A stretch of 64,000 bases of DNA from Alphaproteobacteria bacterium (GCA_030065235.1 JASJDC010000008.1:124001-188000), one strand, 5' to 3'. Positions 1 to 8,579 are shown, counted from the first letter of the stretch. A program made the numbers and translations. Notes: generated by a model from the letters alone, not told the origin.

Positions 1-342
1 ACGGTCGAACGGAATGTCCGGCGAGGTGTTGCGCGCGATCACCGTCCGCGCGCTGTCCACGCCCAGGACCGTGCGCAGCTTCGGCGGCCCCTCCTCCGCC
101 GCGATGTCGAGCCCGTCCGCATCCGCACTCTCGCCGTCGGCTTCCGGCGCCGCCGCGCCGCGCCGCGCCGGGGAGATTTGCTTGGCCGGCATCGGCGGTT
201 CATGCACGCCCCAGCCGTCATCCGCCAAGACCCGCCGATGCCGCTCAAACCGCCCCGCCCGATTGCTCGCCGCCCCCCGCCCCTTCACAGCGGCGATATT
301 AAGCGGGTCGGCGTCCAGGCTAATGTTCGGCTCCTGTTCCAT
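1..342 (-). CDS. PA0069-family radical SAM protein, N-terminal part (runs off window)
   Basis: Partial gene on the minus strand; only the first 114 codons are inside the window. The reading frame is open from the ATG at 342 to the edge. It carries the family's typical N-terminal block AVKGRGAASNRAGRFERHRR, followed by a variable acidic linker and then RTVIARNTSPDIPFDR, which precedes the radical-SAM cysteine cluster in this family. The CxxxCxxC motif itself lies outside the window. An in-frame ATG at 360 is an alternative start; neither ATG has a clear Shine-Dalgarno. The family is related to spore-photolyase-like radical SAM enzymes and its substrate is unknown. A fragment of this gene is copied at 2623-2670. 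Confidence 0.8.
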   Translation of the reverse strand, partial: MEQEPNISLDADPLNIAAVKGRGAASNRAGRFERHRRVLADDGWGVHEPPMPAKQISPARRGAAAPEADGESADADGLDIAAEEGPPKLRTVLGVDSARTVIARNTSPDIPFDR

Positions 343-394
343 TTCAGAAAAATAGAACATAAAGAGAACATTTGCAAGCGCCAAACAGCTAGAA

Positions 395-513
395 CCACGC
401 CATCCTCCTGCCGATCGAAACCATCACCGAGGTGACGCCGGCGGCGTTGCCCGATATGGTTCAGCTTCCGGGGGAGTGAGGGAGCGGACATCAGGCCGTG
501 AAAGATGAAGCGA
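395..513 (+). repeat. Copy A of a ~120-bp duplicated segment (other copy 2667-2786)
   Basis: About 119 bases just upstream of the radical SAM gene match 2667-2786 at roughly 85-90% identity by eye, including the exact core GAGGTGACGCCGGCGGCGTT. In copy B the segment ends with the start codon of the gene at 2770 (ATGAATGACAAAGCGA). Here the matching place reads GTGAAAGATGAAGCGA, so a translation start region appears to have been duplicated along with its upstream DNA. Confidence 0.8.
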
Positions 514-629
514 AAGACGTGCAGCAATGCCTGTGTTTGATTCGCCGACCTGACGGCCGCAAACGTCCCATTCGGCTGCGACAGTTCACCCGTGTAAAGA
601 AATTGAAGCAGTATCAATGTAGGCCATGA
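498..629 (+). CDS. 43-residue ORF, possible remnant of a paralogue of the gene at 2770
   Basis: It starts with GTG at 498, inside duplicated copy A. Its first residues (VKDEAKDVQQ) align with the first residues of the protein at 2770 (MNDKATDASQ) and then the sequences diverge. It is rich in Arg and Lys and has no recognisable domain. The stop TGA (627-629) overlaps the ATG of the DUF2927 gene (626-628) in an ATGA arrangement, so translational coupling is possible. It could equally be a decayed 5' fragment left by the duplication. I would not call it a functional gene without expression evidence. Confidence 0.25.
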   Translation: MKDEAKDVQQCLCLIRRPDGRKRPIRLRQFTRVKKLKQYQCRP

Positions 630-1456
630 CAATAGGACAGTATTTCAAGAGCCGATGGTCGTGCGTTCATCATCCAAGGGCGGTACTTTTCGCATTGGTC
701 GGGCTGCTCGTATGCGGCTTTCACATCGATGTCTCCGCAAGTGAGCCGGCCGCTGACGACAGCTTCACCAAACAGGAATTGATAGAGCATTTCATTGGGA
801 CTGCTTTTGGGGCGGAGTATTTTGAATCGTTTTCCGACGATGCGGACGCAGGAACTCTTAAGCGTTGGGAGAAGCCGTTGCGCGTTCTCACAATAGCCTC
901 ACAAGAAGACGGTAAGGTTCTATTCGAAAAGCTTAATGAAATATCGAAACTAACTGGAGTTCAGTGGCGCCCTATCGGCCTAGAGTCTCCAGAGACTTTC
1001 AACTATTTAGTGGCAATTGCGGATCGCAACGAGTTGAGAGAGGTTCTTACAGGACTTGCCAAGAGACGCCAACATGTTCGGCAGTTCGTAGATCTTATCT
1101 TCAAAGGCTTCTACGAAAAAGCTCGCTTTATTTGTTTAGGTTGGGTGGAATTCAATCAGAAAACGGAACTATACTTTGCGTTTGTGTTGGTGGAAAGCCC
1201 GGCCCCGTCGGGACTGCCGGGCCCTGTGGTGAGCGTTGCTGATTGTTTGGAAGAAGAATTGGCTCAAAGCATGGGCTTGGCCAATGACTTCCCGAATAAG
1301 CCCGGAACGGTGTTTTCCGACGATCCTTTGCAGGTTCAAAGGCAATTGACAGAAATCGACAAGGCGGCCTTGCGGCTTCTGTATCATCCCAAACTTCAAG
1401 CGGGCATGACTGAGTCGGAGGTCCGACGCACGCTTGATAGGATATTGGAGGATTGA
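626..1456 (+). CDS. DUF2927 family exported protein
   Basis: 276 residues. An N-terminal hydrophobic segment at about 18-38 (FALVGLLVCGFHIDVSA) looks like a signal peptide or anchor. The remainder fits DUF2927: the opening RWEKPLRVL at about 80, the central CLEEELAQSMGLANDF around 207-222, and the C-terminal LLYHPKLQAGMTESE. DUF2927 proteins are predicted secreted proteins with a metallopeptidase-like fold, but the EELAQ stretch here is not an HExxH zinc motif and the function is unknown. Base composition is visibly more AT-rich than in the housekeeping neighbours, consistent with acquisition. The ATG at 626 overlaps the stop of a small upstream ORF, and the RBS is weak. Confidence 0.65.
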   Translation: MTIGQYFKSRWSCVHHPRAVLFALVGLLVCGFHIDVSASEPAADDSFTKQELIEHFIGTAFGAEYFESFSDDADAGTLKRWEKPLRVLTIASQEDGKVLFEKLNEISKLTGVQWRPIGLESPETFNYLVAIADRNELREVLTGLAKRRQHVRQFVDLIFKGFYEKARFICLGWVEFNQKTELYFAFVLVESPAPSGLPGPVVSVADCLEEELAQSMGLANDFPNKPGTVFSDDPLQVQRQLTEIDKAALRLLYHPKLQAGMTESEVRRTLDRILED

Positions 1457-1535
1457 GGTCGGCGATTGCGATCCACGCGGGGTCGGGAATGCTATAATCA
1501 GAGGTGTCAATCCTCATCGAATCGGTATCAGCGGT

Positions 1536-2081
1536 CTAGGACACCGGCTGGGGACCGTCGCTGGCCTCCAAAAGCCCCATGCTCTTCTTGAGCTGTTCAA
1601 CGATCTCTTCGGCGCCGCTTTCAAAAATCGAGCGCCATGCTCCAATCGTATAGGCCCCGCCAGCGTAGATAGTGTTCGTTGTCTCAATGGTGGCGACCGG
1701 CGCCTTATCGGGTGTTTGAATGTCACTGCTGACTTTCAGTATCGTAGAGCCCGCGCCGGGCAAGAGCCAACGGGCGAACGCGTTGCCGGGCTCATATTCA
1801 TTGATCGTTGGGTTGATGGCGTAGCCAGCGTCGTCGCCGGTCGCCAACAGCCCTTCTTCCGTCAACTGTTCTGTCAAAGCCGCTTCCATTGACACCGGGA
1901 TATCCAGCGATTCCTCGTCCTGCGAGAAAACAAAGCCGGAATTGTCCGTGACGTCGCCGACCACGAACTTGGCGTCGATGGGGATGGAATTGCGGTCTTT
2001 AGAGAAATCGATGCTGTGTCGGTCCGTGCCACAAGCCGCGACGCCGAGGACGACAAAAAGAAGGACTATTGCGTGTTTCAT
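1536..2081 (-). CDS. DUF4410-like lipoprotein
   Basis: 181 residues. The start MKHAIVLLFVVLGVAACG is a signal peptide ending in a lipobox (VAAC), so the mature protein should be a lipid-anchored periplasmic protein. The central segment NEYEPGNAFARWLLPGAGST followed by a Gly/Ala-rich stretch near 145-150 resembles DUF4410/DUF3313-type lipoproteins; the family call is tentative. The gene is convergent with the DUF2927 gene, leaving 79 bases between the stops. No partner gene for envelope assembly is nearby, and the function is unknown. Confidence 0.6.
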   Translation of the reverse strand: MKHAIVLLFVVLGVAACGTDRHSIDFSKDRNSIPIDAKFVVGDVTDNSGFVFSQDEESLDIPVSMEAALTEQLTEEGLLATGDDAGYAINPTINEYEPGNAFARWLLPGAGSTILKVSSDIQTPDKAPVATIETTNTIYAGGAYTIGAWRSIFESGAEEIVEQLKKSMGLLEASDGPQPVS

Positions 2082-2531
2082 GATCGACTCGCGTGTTTCG
2101 TTGGACCGTTTTAGTGATGCATGTTGCGTACGAACCCGTTGATATAGGCTAAAGATTAAGAATTAGTTTCGTCCAACCAAAGCGGTCCCGTGCAAAAGCT
2201 GCGGGTCCCTTCAGAGGTCGACGGCGCGCTGACATGCATGCGGCGCCGTCCGCATTGAAGGATATGATTCAAAGCTCCGCGATGGTCTCGGAATGGACAC
2301 CGAGCCATGCAGGATCAAACGATCGACGCGCTGCCCCGTTTAGGCTGCTCGCCGCCCGGTTTTTGCTGGGCCAATTGCTAAGAGCGTTTGACGCGGCATG
2401 ATAGACGTAGCGCCTGTAATCCAGAGGCATCTCGAATGTCGCATCCGAGAGGTCATCGTCAGGCAAAGCCCCCGCTTTGGTGATCCGCAAACGGCCCCCG
2501 GCTTGAAGCCTTAAGCCCATTGAACCGACCA
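2082..2531. other. Intergenic stretch without a convincing gene
   Basis: 450 bases between the lipoprotein start and the chimeric duplicated segment. One minus-strand frame is open from TTG 2532 (or ATG 2520) to 2269, giving at most 87 residues with no recognised family and no good RBS. It may be the tail of a decayed gene. The promoter of the lipoprotein at 2081 should lie here, but I see no consensus boxes. Confidence 0.4.
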
Positions 2532-2786
2532 ACGCGCCACCCCTACTCTCGTAGCCGCGGCATCAATTCAACGAAGCTGCAGGGGCGGAAGCGGCTGTCG
2601 AGTTGGGTTTTGAGGATGTCGTCCCAGCCGTCATCGGCCAAGACCCGTCGATGCCGCTCAAACCGCCACGCCATCCTCCTGGCGATCGAAACCACGACCG
2701 AGGTGACGCCGGCGGCGTTGCACGATATGGTTTGCCATTCTGGGGGAGTGAAGGGGCGGATATCAGGCCATGAATGACAAAGCGAC
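2532..2786. repeat. Chimeric duplicated segment: moaB 3' end + radical SAM gene fragment + copy B of upstream region
   Basis: Three pieces join here. Bases 2532-2632 match 4902-5003, the moaB 3' end including its stop codon. Bases 2623-2670 match 210-258, codons of the radical SAM gene that encode RFERHRRVLADDGW. Bases 2667-2786 match 395-513. The first junction falls in CCCAGCCGTC, which both parent genes share. The second skips bases 259-394 of the parent locus. On the minus strand this gives a 114-residue chimeric frame (2543-2887) ending in the MoaB C-terminus; it is not expected to be functional. Confidence 0.85.
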
Positions 2787-3885
2787 TGATGCGTCGCAAC
2801 GCCCGCGCCGGCTGTGGACGTGCCTCCTCGCAGCGGTCGCGGCGCTTCTGGCAGGCTGGCTGGTATGGAGCCAATGGCTGAACCCATCGGGCGTTCGGCA
2901 TGTATTCTTCGATCCGCAAGATGAGAGCTTCCCGGTCGAGGTGACCGGCTATTACGGCTATAACGGCGAACGGGTCGAGTTCCGCCATATCATCGAATGC
3001 CGCAAGGCGATCTATCGCGGCGCCAACCGCGCCGGGGCGGTGACCTGGACGCCGAATACGAAGTTATTCGTCCAGCACAACCCAGACGGGTCGACCCTGA
3101 TCTACGGTTTTCACGCTGGTAGACAAGACAAGTTTGCGGCTGCCGATTTCCACTGCAGCGATTTTCACGACGACCCGGATTTGGAGATCGAACGGTATCT
3201 GCAAATCGCCTGGATTGACGATATCAAGACGTTCGGCAGCGTCTATTACGCGCGCAGCCGGTGGAACCCGCCGACGGATTTTTCCGGCCTGATCACGCGC
3301 GGTCGAATTTCGGCCCGCCGCATCGCTACGGGCGCGCCGGACCCGGTCAACCCGATGGTGCATTGGGCCTATCCGATGATGAACCTGCGCGACACGGATG
3401 CGCTGGGTTTCGACCATGCGGAACACGCCAAACATGCGATTGTTCGAGAAGGGTTTTATTATGTTTGTGTACCTTGGGTGGCCTTCGAACAAAGATACCG
3501 CGAGTCCGGGCGTGCACTCCCGCGAATCAACCCGGCGCCACCGGGTTTTGTTGAGGACCTCTGCGGGATGCTCAAAGAGGCCGGCGCCAACTACCTGCCC
3601 CTGATTCCGATTGGCGACGATGCCTATCTGGTGACCGTCGACCCGATCGGCCCGAACCTTTGGCACTACCACACCAGCCCGGAGGTGGTGGGCGAAGTCG
3701 TCAACGGTCTGCAGCCGCTGATGCTGCAAACCGAACTCGGGACAGTACCGCTCCGGTCTTGGCCTAAGAACCTCGGCAAGGTGTTGGCTTGCACCGATGC
3801 GGAAGAGCCTAACTGTATGAGCGTCCTGCGAACTTTTCTAACCGTTTCTGCAAGCGCCGCCGCGCGTCTTGTAAAGGGGGAATGA
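2770..3885 (+). CDS. Unrecognised membrane-anchored extracytoplasmic protein
   Basis: 371 residues, not assigned to a family. A short basic N-terminus (RPRR) is followed by one hydrophobic segment at about 14-35 (LWTCLLAAVAALLAGWLVW). The rest is hydrophilic and aromatic-rich, with scattered cysteines that could form disulfides outside the cytoplasm, so a single-pass anchored periplasmic protein is likely. The start region lies in duplicated copy B. A second small ORF and a membrane protein follow closely, suggesting one transcript. Codon use is close to the surrounding chromosome. A role as an immunity or envelope-stress protein is only a guess. Confidence 0.6.
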   Translation: MNDKATDASQRPRRLWTCLLAAVAALLAGWLVWSQWLNPSGVRHVFFDPQDESFPVEVTGYYGYNGERVEFRHIIECRKAIYRGANRAGAVTWTPNTKLFVQHNPDGSTLIYGFHAGRQDKFAAADFHCSDFHDDPDLEIERYLQIAWIDDIKTFGSVYYARSRWNPPTDFSGLITRGRISARRIATGAPDPVNPMVHWAYPMMNLRDTDALGFDHAEHAKHAIVREGFYYVCVPWVAFEQRYRESGRALPRINPAPPGFVEDLCGMLKEAGANYLPLIPIGDDAYLVTVDPIGPNLWHYHTSPEVVGEVVNGLQPLMLQTELGTVPLRSWPKNLGKVLACTDAEEPNCMSVLRTFLTVSASAAARLVKGE

Positions 3886-3886
3886 C

Positions 3887-3982
3887 ATGACAACCAGCAT
3901 TCAAAAGCGTGATCTGTCGGATTACGCCTACGCGCATCGGGCGGACGCGGGTGTGACGCTTGGCGGTTGGAGCGGCCGGTGA
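3887..3982 (+). CDS. 31-residue ORF coupled to the downstream membrane protein
   Basis: It starts at ATG 3887, six bases after a strong Shine-Dalgarno (AAAGGGGG, 3873-3880), the best ribosome-binding site in this patch. The product begins MTTSIQKRDLSDYAYAHRAD and ends after GGWSGR. Its stop TGA (3980-3982) overlaps a GTG (3979) that is in frame with the next gene, giving a GTGA overlap. It may be a true short leader peptide, or the 5' remnant of a larger gene whose ribosome-binding site now drives the membrane protein. Confidence 0.35.
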   Translation: MTTSIQKRDLSDYAYAHRADAGVTLGGWSGR

Positions 3983-4785
3983 CACATGAGCCGGTACGGT
4001 GGACGGGGTGTGGAGCCTATATTTTGGGTTTGGTCACCGCGCCGGTTTTGCTGGCCGTCATACTCGAACTGCCAGGGTTCGTGCTGCCCTTTATTGTGTT
4101 CGGCGTGTATCTGGCGGTGAAGCATGCGTTTTACGCGAGTTGGCGGCTCACGGCGCTGGGCTCCGCTTTGATCTGGGGCCTGTTGTTCTGGGACTACCCG
4201 CTGCGGCAACTGCAATATCACTATATCTGTAACTACTTGGAGATCGACAATCCGATCACCAATACCGAGCCACTGGACCAGTTCTATTTCTCCAAACCGC
4301 GTGCCGGCTGCGACGCCCTATGCCAGCGCGCGTTGATCGAGTACGGCATTGGCGAGGTCATCCTGGAGTCGGACCTCCCTGGACCCGATGGGGCCTCGGA
4401 AGGATGGGTTCGCTATGCGCTGGCCGAACCGGGCGCGGTCTGCGAACCGGCCGCCCATGGCCGCTGTATCACCGCCACGCCGATGCCTGAGATAACAACT
4501 AGAGAAGAGGCTTTGAATCTCCTTGGGGATTGGGATGATCGGCAGTCCCACTCAGAGTTCCTCTACGATTTATGGTTTCCGTATCGAGTCACAACCACTG
4601 AATATAGTGAAAAATCAAGTGGTTTGGTTTTCATACGGAGTGTGAGTCTAGACATGTATACGGGCGATCGGGTCTCAGCGGCCTTGGACCGCGCGATAAG
4701 CGGCTATATGGGCGGTGGCAGAAAATGCAAAGAGTGGTCGATCTTCGACAAATACCCAGACTTTTACCAACGAAAAGCGGAATAG
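3979..4785 (+). CDS. Unrecognised multi-pass membrane protein with cysteine-rich C-terminal domain
   Basis: 268 residues from GTG 3979; an in-frame TTG at 3967 is an alternative. Three hydrophobic segments occupy about residues 10-80 (GLVTAPVLLAVILELPGFVL, then LPFIVFGVYLAV, then LGSALIWGLLFW). A soluble domain of about 180 residues follows with several cysteines (CDALCQ, VCEP, GRCI, KCKEW). No family was recognised. GTG 3979 overlaps the stop of the preceding short ORF, so translation may be coupled. The gene is the last of the accessory patch before moaB. Confidence 0.55.
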   Translation: MTHEPVRWTGCGAYILGLVTAPVLLAVILELPGFVLPFIVFGVYLAVKHAFYASWRLTALGSALIWGLLFWDYPLRQLQYHYICNYLEIDNPITNTEPLDQFYFSKPRAGCDALCQRALIEYGIGEVILESDLPGPDGASEGWVRYALAEPGAVCEPAAHGRCITATPMPEITTREEALNLLGDWDDRQSHSEFLYDLWFPYRVTTTEYSEKSSGLVFIRSVSLDMYTGDRVSAALDRAISGYMGGGRKCKEWSIFDKYPDFYQRKAE

Positions 4786-4911
4786 GTAGTCGCTACGACT
4801 AAAGTCGAAATAGAGCCGATCAATGATCCATGCTTTCAGGAGAATATCGACCTACTCCATGATGCACCTATCGGCTGACGCGCGCTTCGCCAATATGGGC
4901 TACGCGCCACT

Positions 4912-5436
4912 CTACTCCCGTAACCGCGGCATCAGTTCGACGAAGTTGCAGGGGCGGAACCGGCTGTCGAGTTGGGTTTTGAGGATGTCGTCCCAGCCGT
5001 CCTTGCAGGCGCCGGTGGAGCCCGGCAGGCCGAAGAGATAGGTTCCGTTGGCGACGCCGGCCAGGGCGCGGCTTTGCACGGTGGACGTGCCGATCTTCTG
5101 ATAGCTGAGCATGCGGAACAGTTCGCCGAAACCGGGGATGTCCTTCTCGCAGACCTGCTCGAAAGCTTCCGGCGTCACATCGCGGCCGGTGACGCCGGTG
5201 CCGCCGGTGGTGATGACGCAATCGACCATCGGATCGGCGACCCAGCGGTTGAGAGTCTTGACGATGGCCGGGACGTCATCCTTGACGATCGCACGGTCGG
5301 CCAGGATATGGCCGGCCTCGGTCAAGCGATCGACCAGCGTCTGGCCCGACCGGTCATCCGCCAGCGTGCGCGTGTCGGACACGGTCAGGACCGCGATCCG
5401 CACCGGCTTGAACGGCCTGCTCTCATCGATCGGCAT
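4912..5436 (-). CDS. moaB: Molybdenum cofactor biosynthesis protein B
   Basis: 174 residues from ATG 5436. MoaB/MogA-fold proteins bind molybdopterin and adenylylate it ahead of metal insertion. Visible signatures are [17 protein letters not shown] near the N-terminus, the molybdopterin-binding loop [17 protein letters not shown] at about 85-101, and [15 protein letters not shown] near the end. The frame continues upstream of 5436, but the family alignment begins at IAVLTVSD, so the short start is chosen. It lies 13 bases after the lytic transglycosylase stop, on the same strand and probably the same transcript. A copy of its 3' end lies at 2532-2632. Confidence 0.9.
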   Translation of the reverse strand: MPIDESRPFKPVRIAVLTVSDTRTLADDRSGQTLVDRLTEAGHILADRAIVKDDVPAIVKTLNRWVADPMVDCVITTGGTGVTGRDVTPEAFEQVCEKDIPGFGELFRMLSYQKIGTSTVQSRALAGVANGTYLFGLPGSTGACKDGWDDILKTQLDSRFRPCNFVELMPRLRE

Positions 5437-5449
5437 TGCCGGGCGCGCC

Positions 5450-7474
5450 CTATTGCGCCGCCTGTGTCGCGCGGGCCTGTCGGATTTGGCGCGCGTCGTC
5501 GCCGCCGAGCCCGTCTTGCGCGATATAGATCGGCCAGCGGCCGGCCAACAGCGCGTCCTTGGACGGCGCCTCCTGGCCCATCTTGTGCCGATAGATCCAG
5601 AGATTGGCGAGGACATGCTCGACATAGTTGCGGGTCTCGCGCGAGGGAATGCTCTCGATGAAGAGCAGCGGATCGCCGGTATCGTCGACCTTTTTGAGCC
5701 ATTTCTGAAGATTGCCCGGACCGCCATTATAGGCGGTCATGGTGTAGAACAGGTTCTGGCCCGCCAGCGGCTCGGATTTCAGGATGCCGAGATAGTCCTG
5801 CCCCAGTTTCAGGTTCAGGCCCGGATCGAGCAATTGATCGCGCGCCGCGCCGCGGAACCGCTTCTTGGCGACAAAGCCCGCCGTCGCCGGCATCAGCTGC
5901 ATCAGGCCGCGCGCGCCGGCCCGGCTCTTGGCGTTGGGCCGGAATCGGGATTCCTGCCGGATCAGCGCGTAAACCAGCGCCCGGTCGATGGTGAAGCCGC
6001 CATCGGGCGCCCAACCGGGCGAGGGGTAGAGCGCAGCGTCCAGCTTCAAGCCATGCCGGCGCTCCAGATCGGCGCCGAGCCGGTAGGATAGATCGGCAAG
6101 ACCGGCCCGGTCCGCCATGGTCAACAGCATCTGCGCCGCAGACGGCGGCAAATGGCGGGCGAAGCGCCGCAATTCACTTTCGGCGCGCGTCTGCTGGCCG
6201 GCCTGGATCAGCGCCAGCGCCCGGCGCGCGGCTGGGATCCGGCGCAGCAGATCGGCTTGATCGCGGCTCAGGCGCGGCAATTCCCAGTCGAAGCTCGGCT
6301 CCAAGCCCAGGGCGCGGATCGATAGCAGGCCGTAGAAGCTGCGTTGATGCTCGGCCGCCTGCCGCAGCATGCCGTTGACCCGCTGCGGCTGACCGCCGAT
6401 CAGATAGGCGCGCGAGGCCCAATAGGCGCCGGCGGCGCGGTCTTCGCCTTTGGCGTAGGGCGACTGCGCCAGAACGGAGAAGAACCTGGCGGCTTGGTCG
6501 AAGCGATCCGCCCGAAATGCGGCCAAGCCGCCCCACCAGGCCGCGTTGGTCGCCGTCTCGCCAGCGCGTTTCAGCGCGTCCTCGGCGGCCGCGATCGCCT
6601 CCGCGTCCTTGTGATAGCGGAAATAGCCGCGCGCGATGACGCCCAGGCTCTCGGCGTAGCTGACGGGATCAAGCAGTCGCTGGAACCGGCGCTGCGAGAG
6701 ATAGTCGAGCGACTTCGTCACCGAGCCGCGCTGCACCCAGCGCCGGACCGAGCGTTGAACCTGACGGATTTCAGACCTTTGCGCCCGGCTGCGAGCCTCT
6801 TTCTTGGGCTTCAGCGCTTTGCCGGTCCGCTTGTCGGCGCTCTCTTGGCCGTCGCTCAGGGTGGCCAGTTCCGCCGGCAGCGCCCGCTGCGGCTCGATCG
6901 GGTATTTCCAATTGCTCGGCCGCCGCTTCAGGGCCAGCCGATAGATCCGGTCCGCCCCGGGATGGTCAGCGTAATGCGCCATCCAATCCTTCAGCTCCCG
7001 ATAGCGCGAGCGGTAGGCGGTCGGATGCATCAGGCGCTGATACAGGACATGGCCCATCAGCAGCCGATCCTCCAAGGACGCGATCAGGGCGTCCGCCCGG
7101 CCCCAATCACCGGATTTTTGGACCGCGAAGATTTGCGCATAAAGACCGGCGTCCCGGTCGCTTAGCGGCCGCGGCAGCATGGCCGTGTCGCGCGCGCCCG
7201 ACAGGGACCAGTCGGTCCCGAAACTATCCGGCATGCCCGGCGTCAGGGCCGCCGTGTCGCGGCCGCGAACGGCCGGGTTCTGAGGCGCCTGAGCCTGGAT
7301 CTGGGTTCTGACGTTGGGCGGGATCGGCGCGCGGATCGCGGATTGCGCCCACGCGGAGCCGCCGCCGAGACTCGTGGCGATACCGGCCCCGACGGCGATC
7401 GGCGTCAAACCGATGGCCACCCTGACCAGGGATGCGCAAAGAATTCGTATTGCGGTCGGCCAATCCGGTCGCAT
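5450..7474 (-). CDS. slt: Soluble lytic murein transglycosylase (Slt-like)
   Basis: 674 residues from ATG 7474. It cleaves peptidoglycan glycan strands to 1,6-anhydromuropeptides in the periplasm. The N-terminal hydrophobic segment ending SAWAQ (about residues 10-45) looks like a signal peptide. The middle is a long alpha-helical superhelical region typical of Slt70. The C-terminal SLT domain contains the catalytic Glu at about 508 in ALIRQESRF, followed by [13 protein letters not shown] and [10 protein letters not shown] longer frame reaches 7564, but ATG 7474 directly precedes the signal peptide. moaB follows 13 bases downstream. Confidence 0.9.
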   Translation of the reverse strand: MRPDWPTAIRILCASLVRVAIGLTPIAVGAGIATSLGGGSAWAQSAIRAPIPPNVRTQIQAQAPQNPAVRGRDTAALTPGMPDSFGTDWSLSGARDTAMLPRPLSDRDAGLYAQIFAVQKSGDWGRADALIASLEDRLLMGHVLYQRLMHPTAYRSRYRELKDWMAHYADHPGADRIYRLALKRRPSNWKYPIEPQRALPAELATLSDGQESADKRTGKALKPKKEARSRAQRSEIRQVQRSVRRWVQRGSVTKSLDYLSQRRFQRLLDPVSYAESLGVIARGYFRYHKDAEAIAAAEDALKRAGETATNAAWWGGLAAFRADRFDQAARFFSVLAQSPYAKGEDRAAGAYWASRAYLIGGQPQRVNGMLRQAAEHQRSFYGLLSIRALGLEPSFDWELPRLSRDQADLLRRIPAARRALALIQAGQQTRAESELRRFARHLPPSAAQMLLTMADRAGLADLSYRLGADLERRHGLKLDAALYPSPGWAPDGGFTIDRALVYALIRQESRFRPNAKSRAGARGLMQLMPATAGFVAKKRFRGAARDQLLDPGLNLKLGQDYLGILKSEPLAGQNLFYTMTAYNGGPGNLQKWLKKVDDTGDPLLFIESIPSRETRNYVEHVLANLWIYRHKMGQEAPSKDALLAGRWPIYIAQDGLGGDDARQIRQARATQAAQ

Positions 7475-7627
7475 GCGGCGCCCCTTACTGAAAATCCCCC
7501 TCGACCGGATCGTCGGCGAACCGAAAACGCCCGGCGTCGTCCATCCCACGATCCTCTTCGTCACTCTCCCGTTCGAGTGACGCCCGAAGGATCGAGACGA
7601 ACGACGTAGTATACGCGAGATTCCCGA

Positions 7628-7665
7628 AAGGTCGAGTTCGCGCCTGAAGGTCGAGTTCGCGCCTG
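7628..7665. repeat. Perfect 19-bp tandem duplication
   Basis: The unit AAGGTCGAGTTCGCGCCTG occurs twice without a gap (7628-7646 and 7647-7665) between the divergently placed slt start and uracil-DNA glycosylase stop. It has no coding role. Confidence 0.9.
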
Positions 7666-7688
7666 GATGCTACGGCGGGGGTGTATGT

Positions 7689-8579
7689 TCAGACCAAAGG
7701 ATCCGTCGCCAGTCCCAATTCATCCAAGCGTTCGCGCAGCGTCAGCGCATCGCGCCAGGCCAGACGTTTCTGAGCTGGGCTGCGCAACAGATAGGCCGGA
7801 TGCAGCATCGGCAGGGCCGGGATTGGCGTTGTCAGATTCGGAAAATGCGGATGTCGGCCGCCGATCTCGGCCCAGCGGCCGCGCAGCTTGGTCACCCCGT
7901 CGGACGTGTTCAGCAGCGTCTTCGACGCCGGGCCGCCGACCGGGATGATGACCTTTGGATCAACCAGTTGGATCATGCGCTCCAGAAAGGGCGCGCAGGT
8001 CGCGATTTCTCCGTCGGTCGGGGTGCGGTTCCCGGGCGGTCGCCAGAAGACCATATTGGTGATGAAAAACCGGCCACGGTCGAGCTGGATGAAACGCAGA
8101 ATCTTGTCGAGCAGCTGGCCGCTGACGCCGACGAAGGGCTTGCCCTGGCGGTCTTCATCGGCGCCCGGCGCCTCGCCAATGAACAGGATGTCAGCCTGCG
8201 CGTTCCCGTCCCCGAAGACGAGATTATGCGCGTGTTTCTTCAAGGGGCAGCCTTCGAACTCTTGCAAGGCCTGGCGCAACGCCGCCATGCTGTCGCAGGA
8301 CGCGGCGACCCGTCGCGCATCGTTTGCGGCTTCGTCTGCGCCTAAGGGCGTTGCTTTTTGGGGCGGCGGTTTAGGGAGCGAAGCGGCGGCGGGAAGGGGG
8401 GTCGGCTCCGACGGCGTCGCCAACCGGTCGATCGGGGCTTCGGCGATACACTCATCCGCGCCCATGGCCGCCTGCCATGCCAAGGCGGCCGCCAGCGTGG
8501 CCCGGTCGTCACCGGCGCCCGCGCCCAGCCTCTCGGACCCGGCTCCGTCGTCGGAAGGATTGGCGTCGTCGCCGGTCAT
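7689..8579 (-). CDS. Uracil-DNA glycosylase, family 4/5-like
   Basis: 296 residues from ATG 8579, preceded by AGGAC on the minus strand. It removes uracil from DNA at the start of base-excision repair. Motif 1 is FIGEAPGADEDRQGKPFVG at about 165-185. FITNMVFWRPPGNRTPT follows, and motif 2 is PMLHPAYLLR near the C-terminus. A Pro/Ala-rich N-terminal extension of about 100 residues precedes the domain, as in many alphaproteobacterial members. The usual N-terminal CxxC of the iron-sulfur ligands appears as a single cysteine (FEGCPLKK), so cluster coordination may differ. It is divergent from ETF-QO. Confidence 0.88.
   Translation of the reverse strand: MTGDDANPSDDGAGSERLGAGAGDDRATLAAALAWQAAMGADECIAEAPIDRLATPSEPTPLPAAASLPKPPPQKATPLGADEAANDARRVAASCDSMAALRQALQEFEGCPLKKHAHNLVFGDGNAQADILFIGEAPGADEDRQGKPFVGVSGQLLDKILRFIQLDRGRFFITNMVFWRPPGNRTPTDGEIATCAPFLERMIQLVDPKVIIPVGGPASKTLLNTSDGVTKLRGRWAEIGGRHPHFPNLTTPIPALPMLHPAYLLRSPAQKRLAWRDALTLRERLDELGLATDPLV

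Noticed and set aside
100-200. Suspected frameshift in the radical SAM gene
   Set aside because: Careful reading of the CGCGGCG run keeps one frame from 342 to 1; the apparent break was a counting slip.
2543-2887. Open minus-strand frame of 114 residues ending like MoaB
   Set aside because: It is the chimeric junction of copied gene fragments; only the last 30 residues resemble MoaB and there is no domain or proper start.
5437-5727. N-terminal extension of MoaB to 271 residues
   Set aside because: The extra part is the lytic transglycosylase gene read in another frame; ATG 5436 fits the family.
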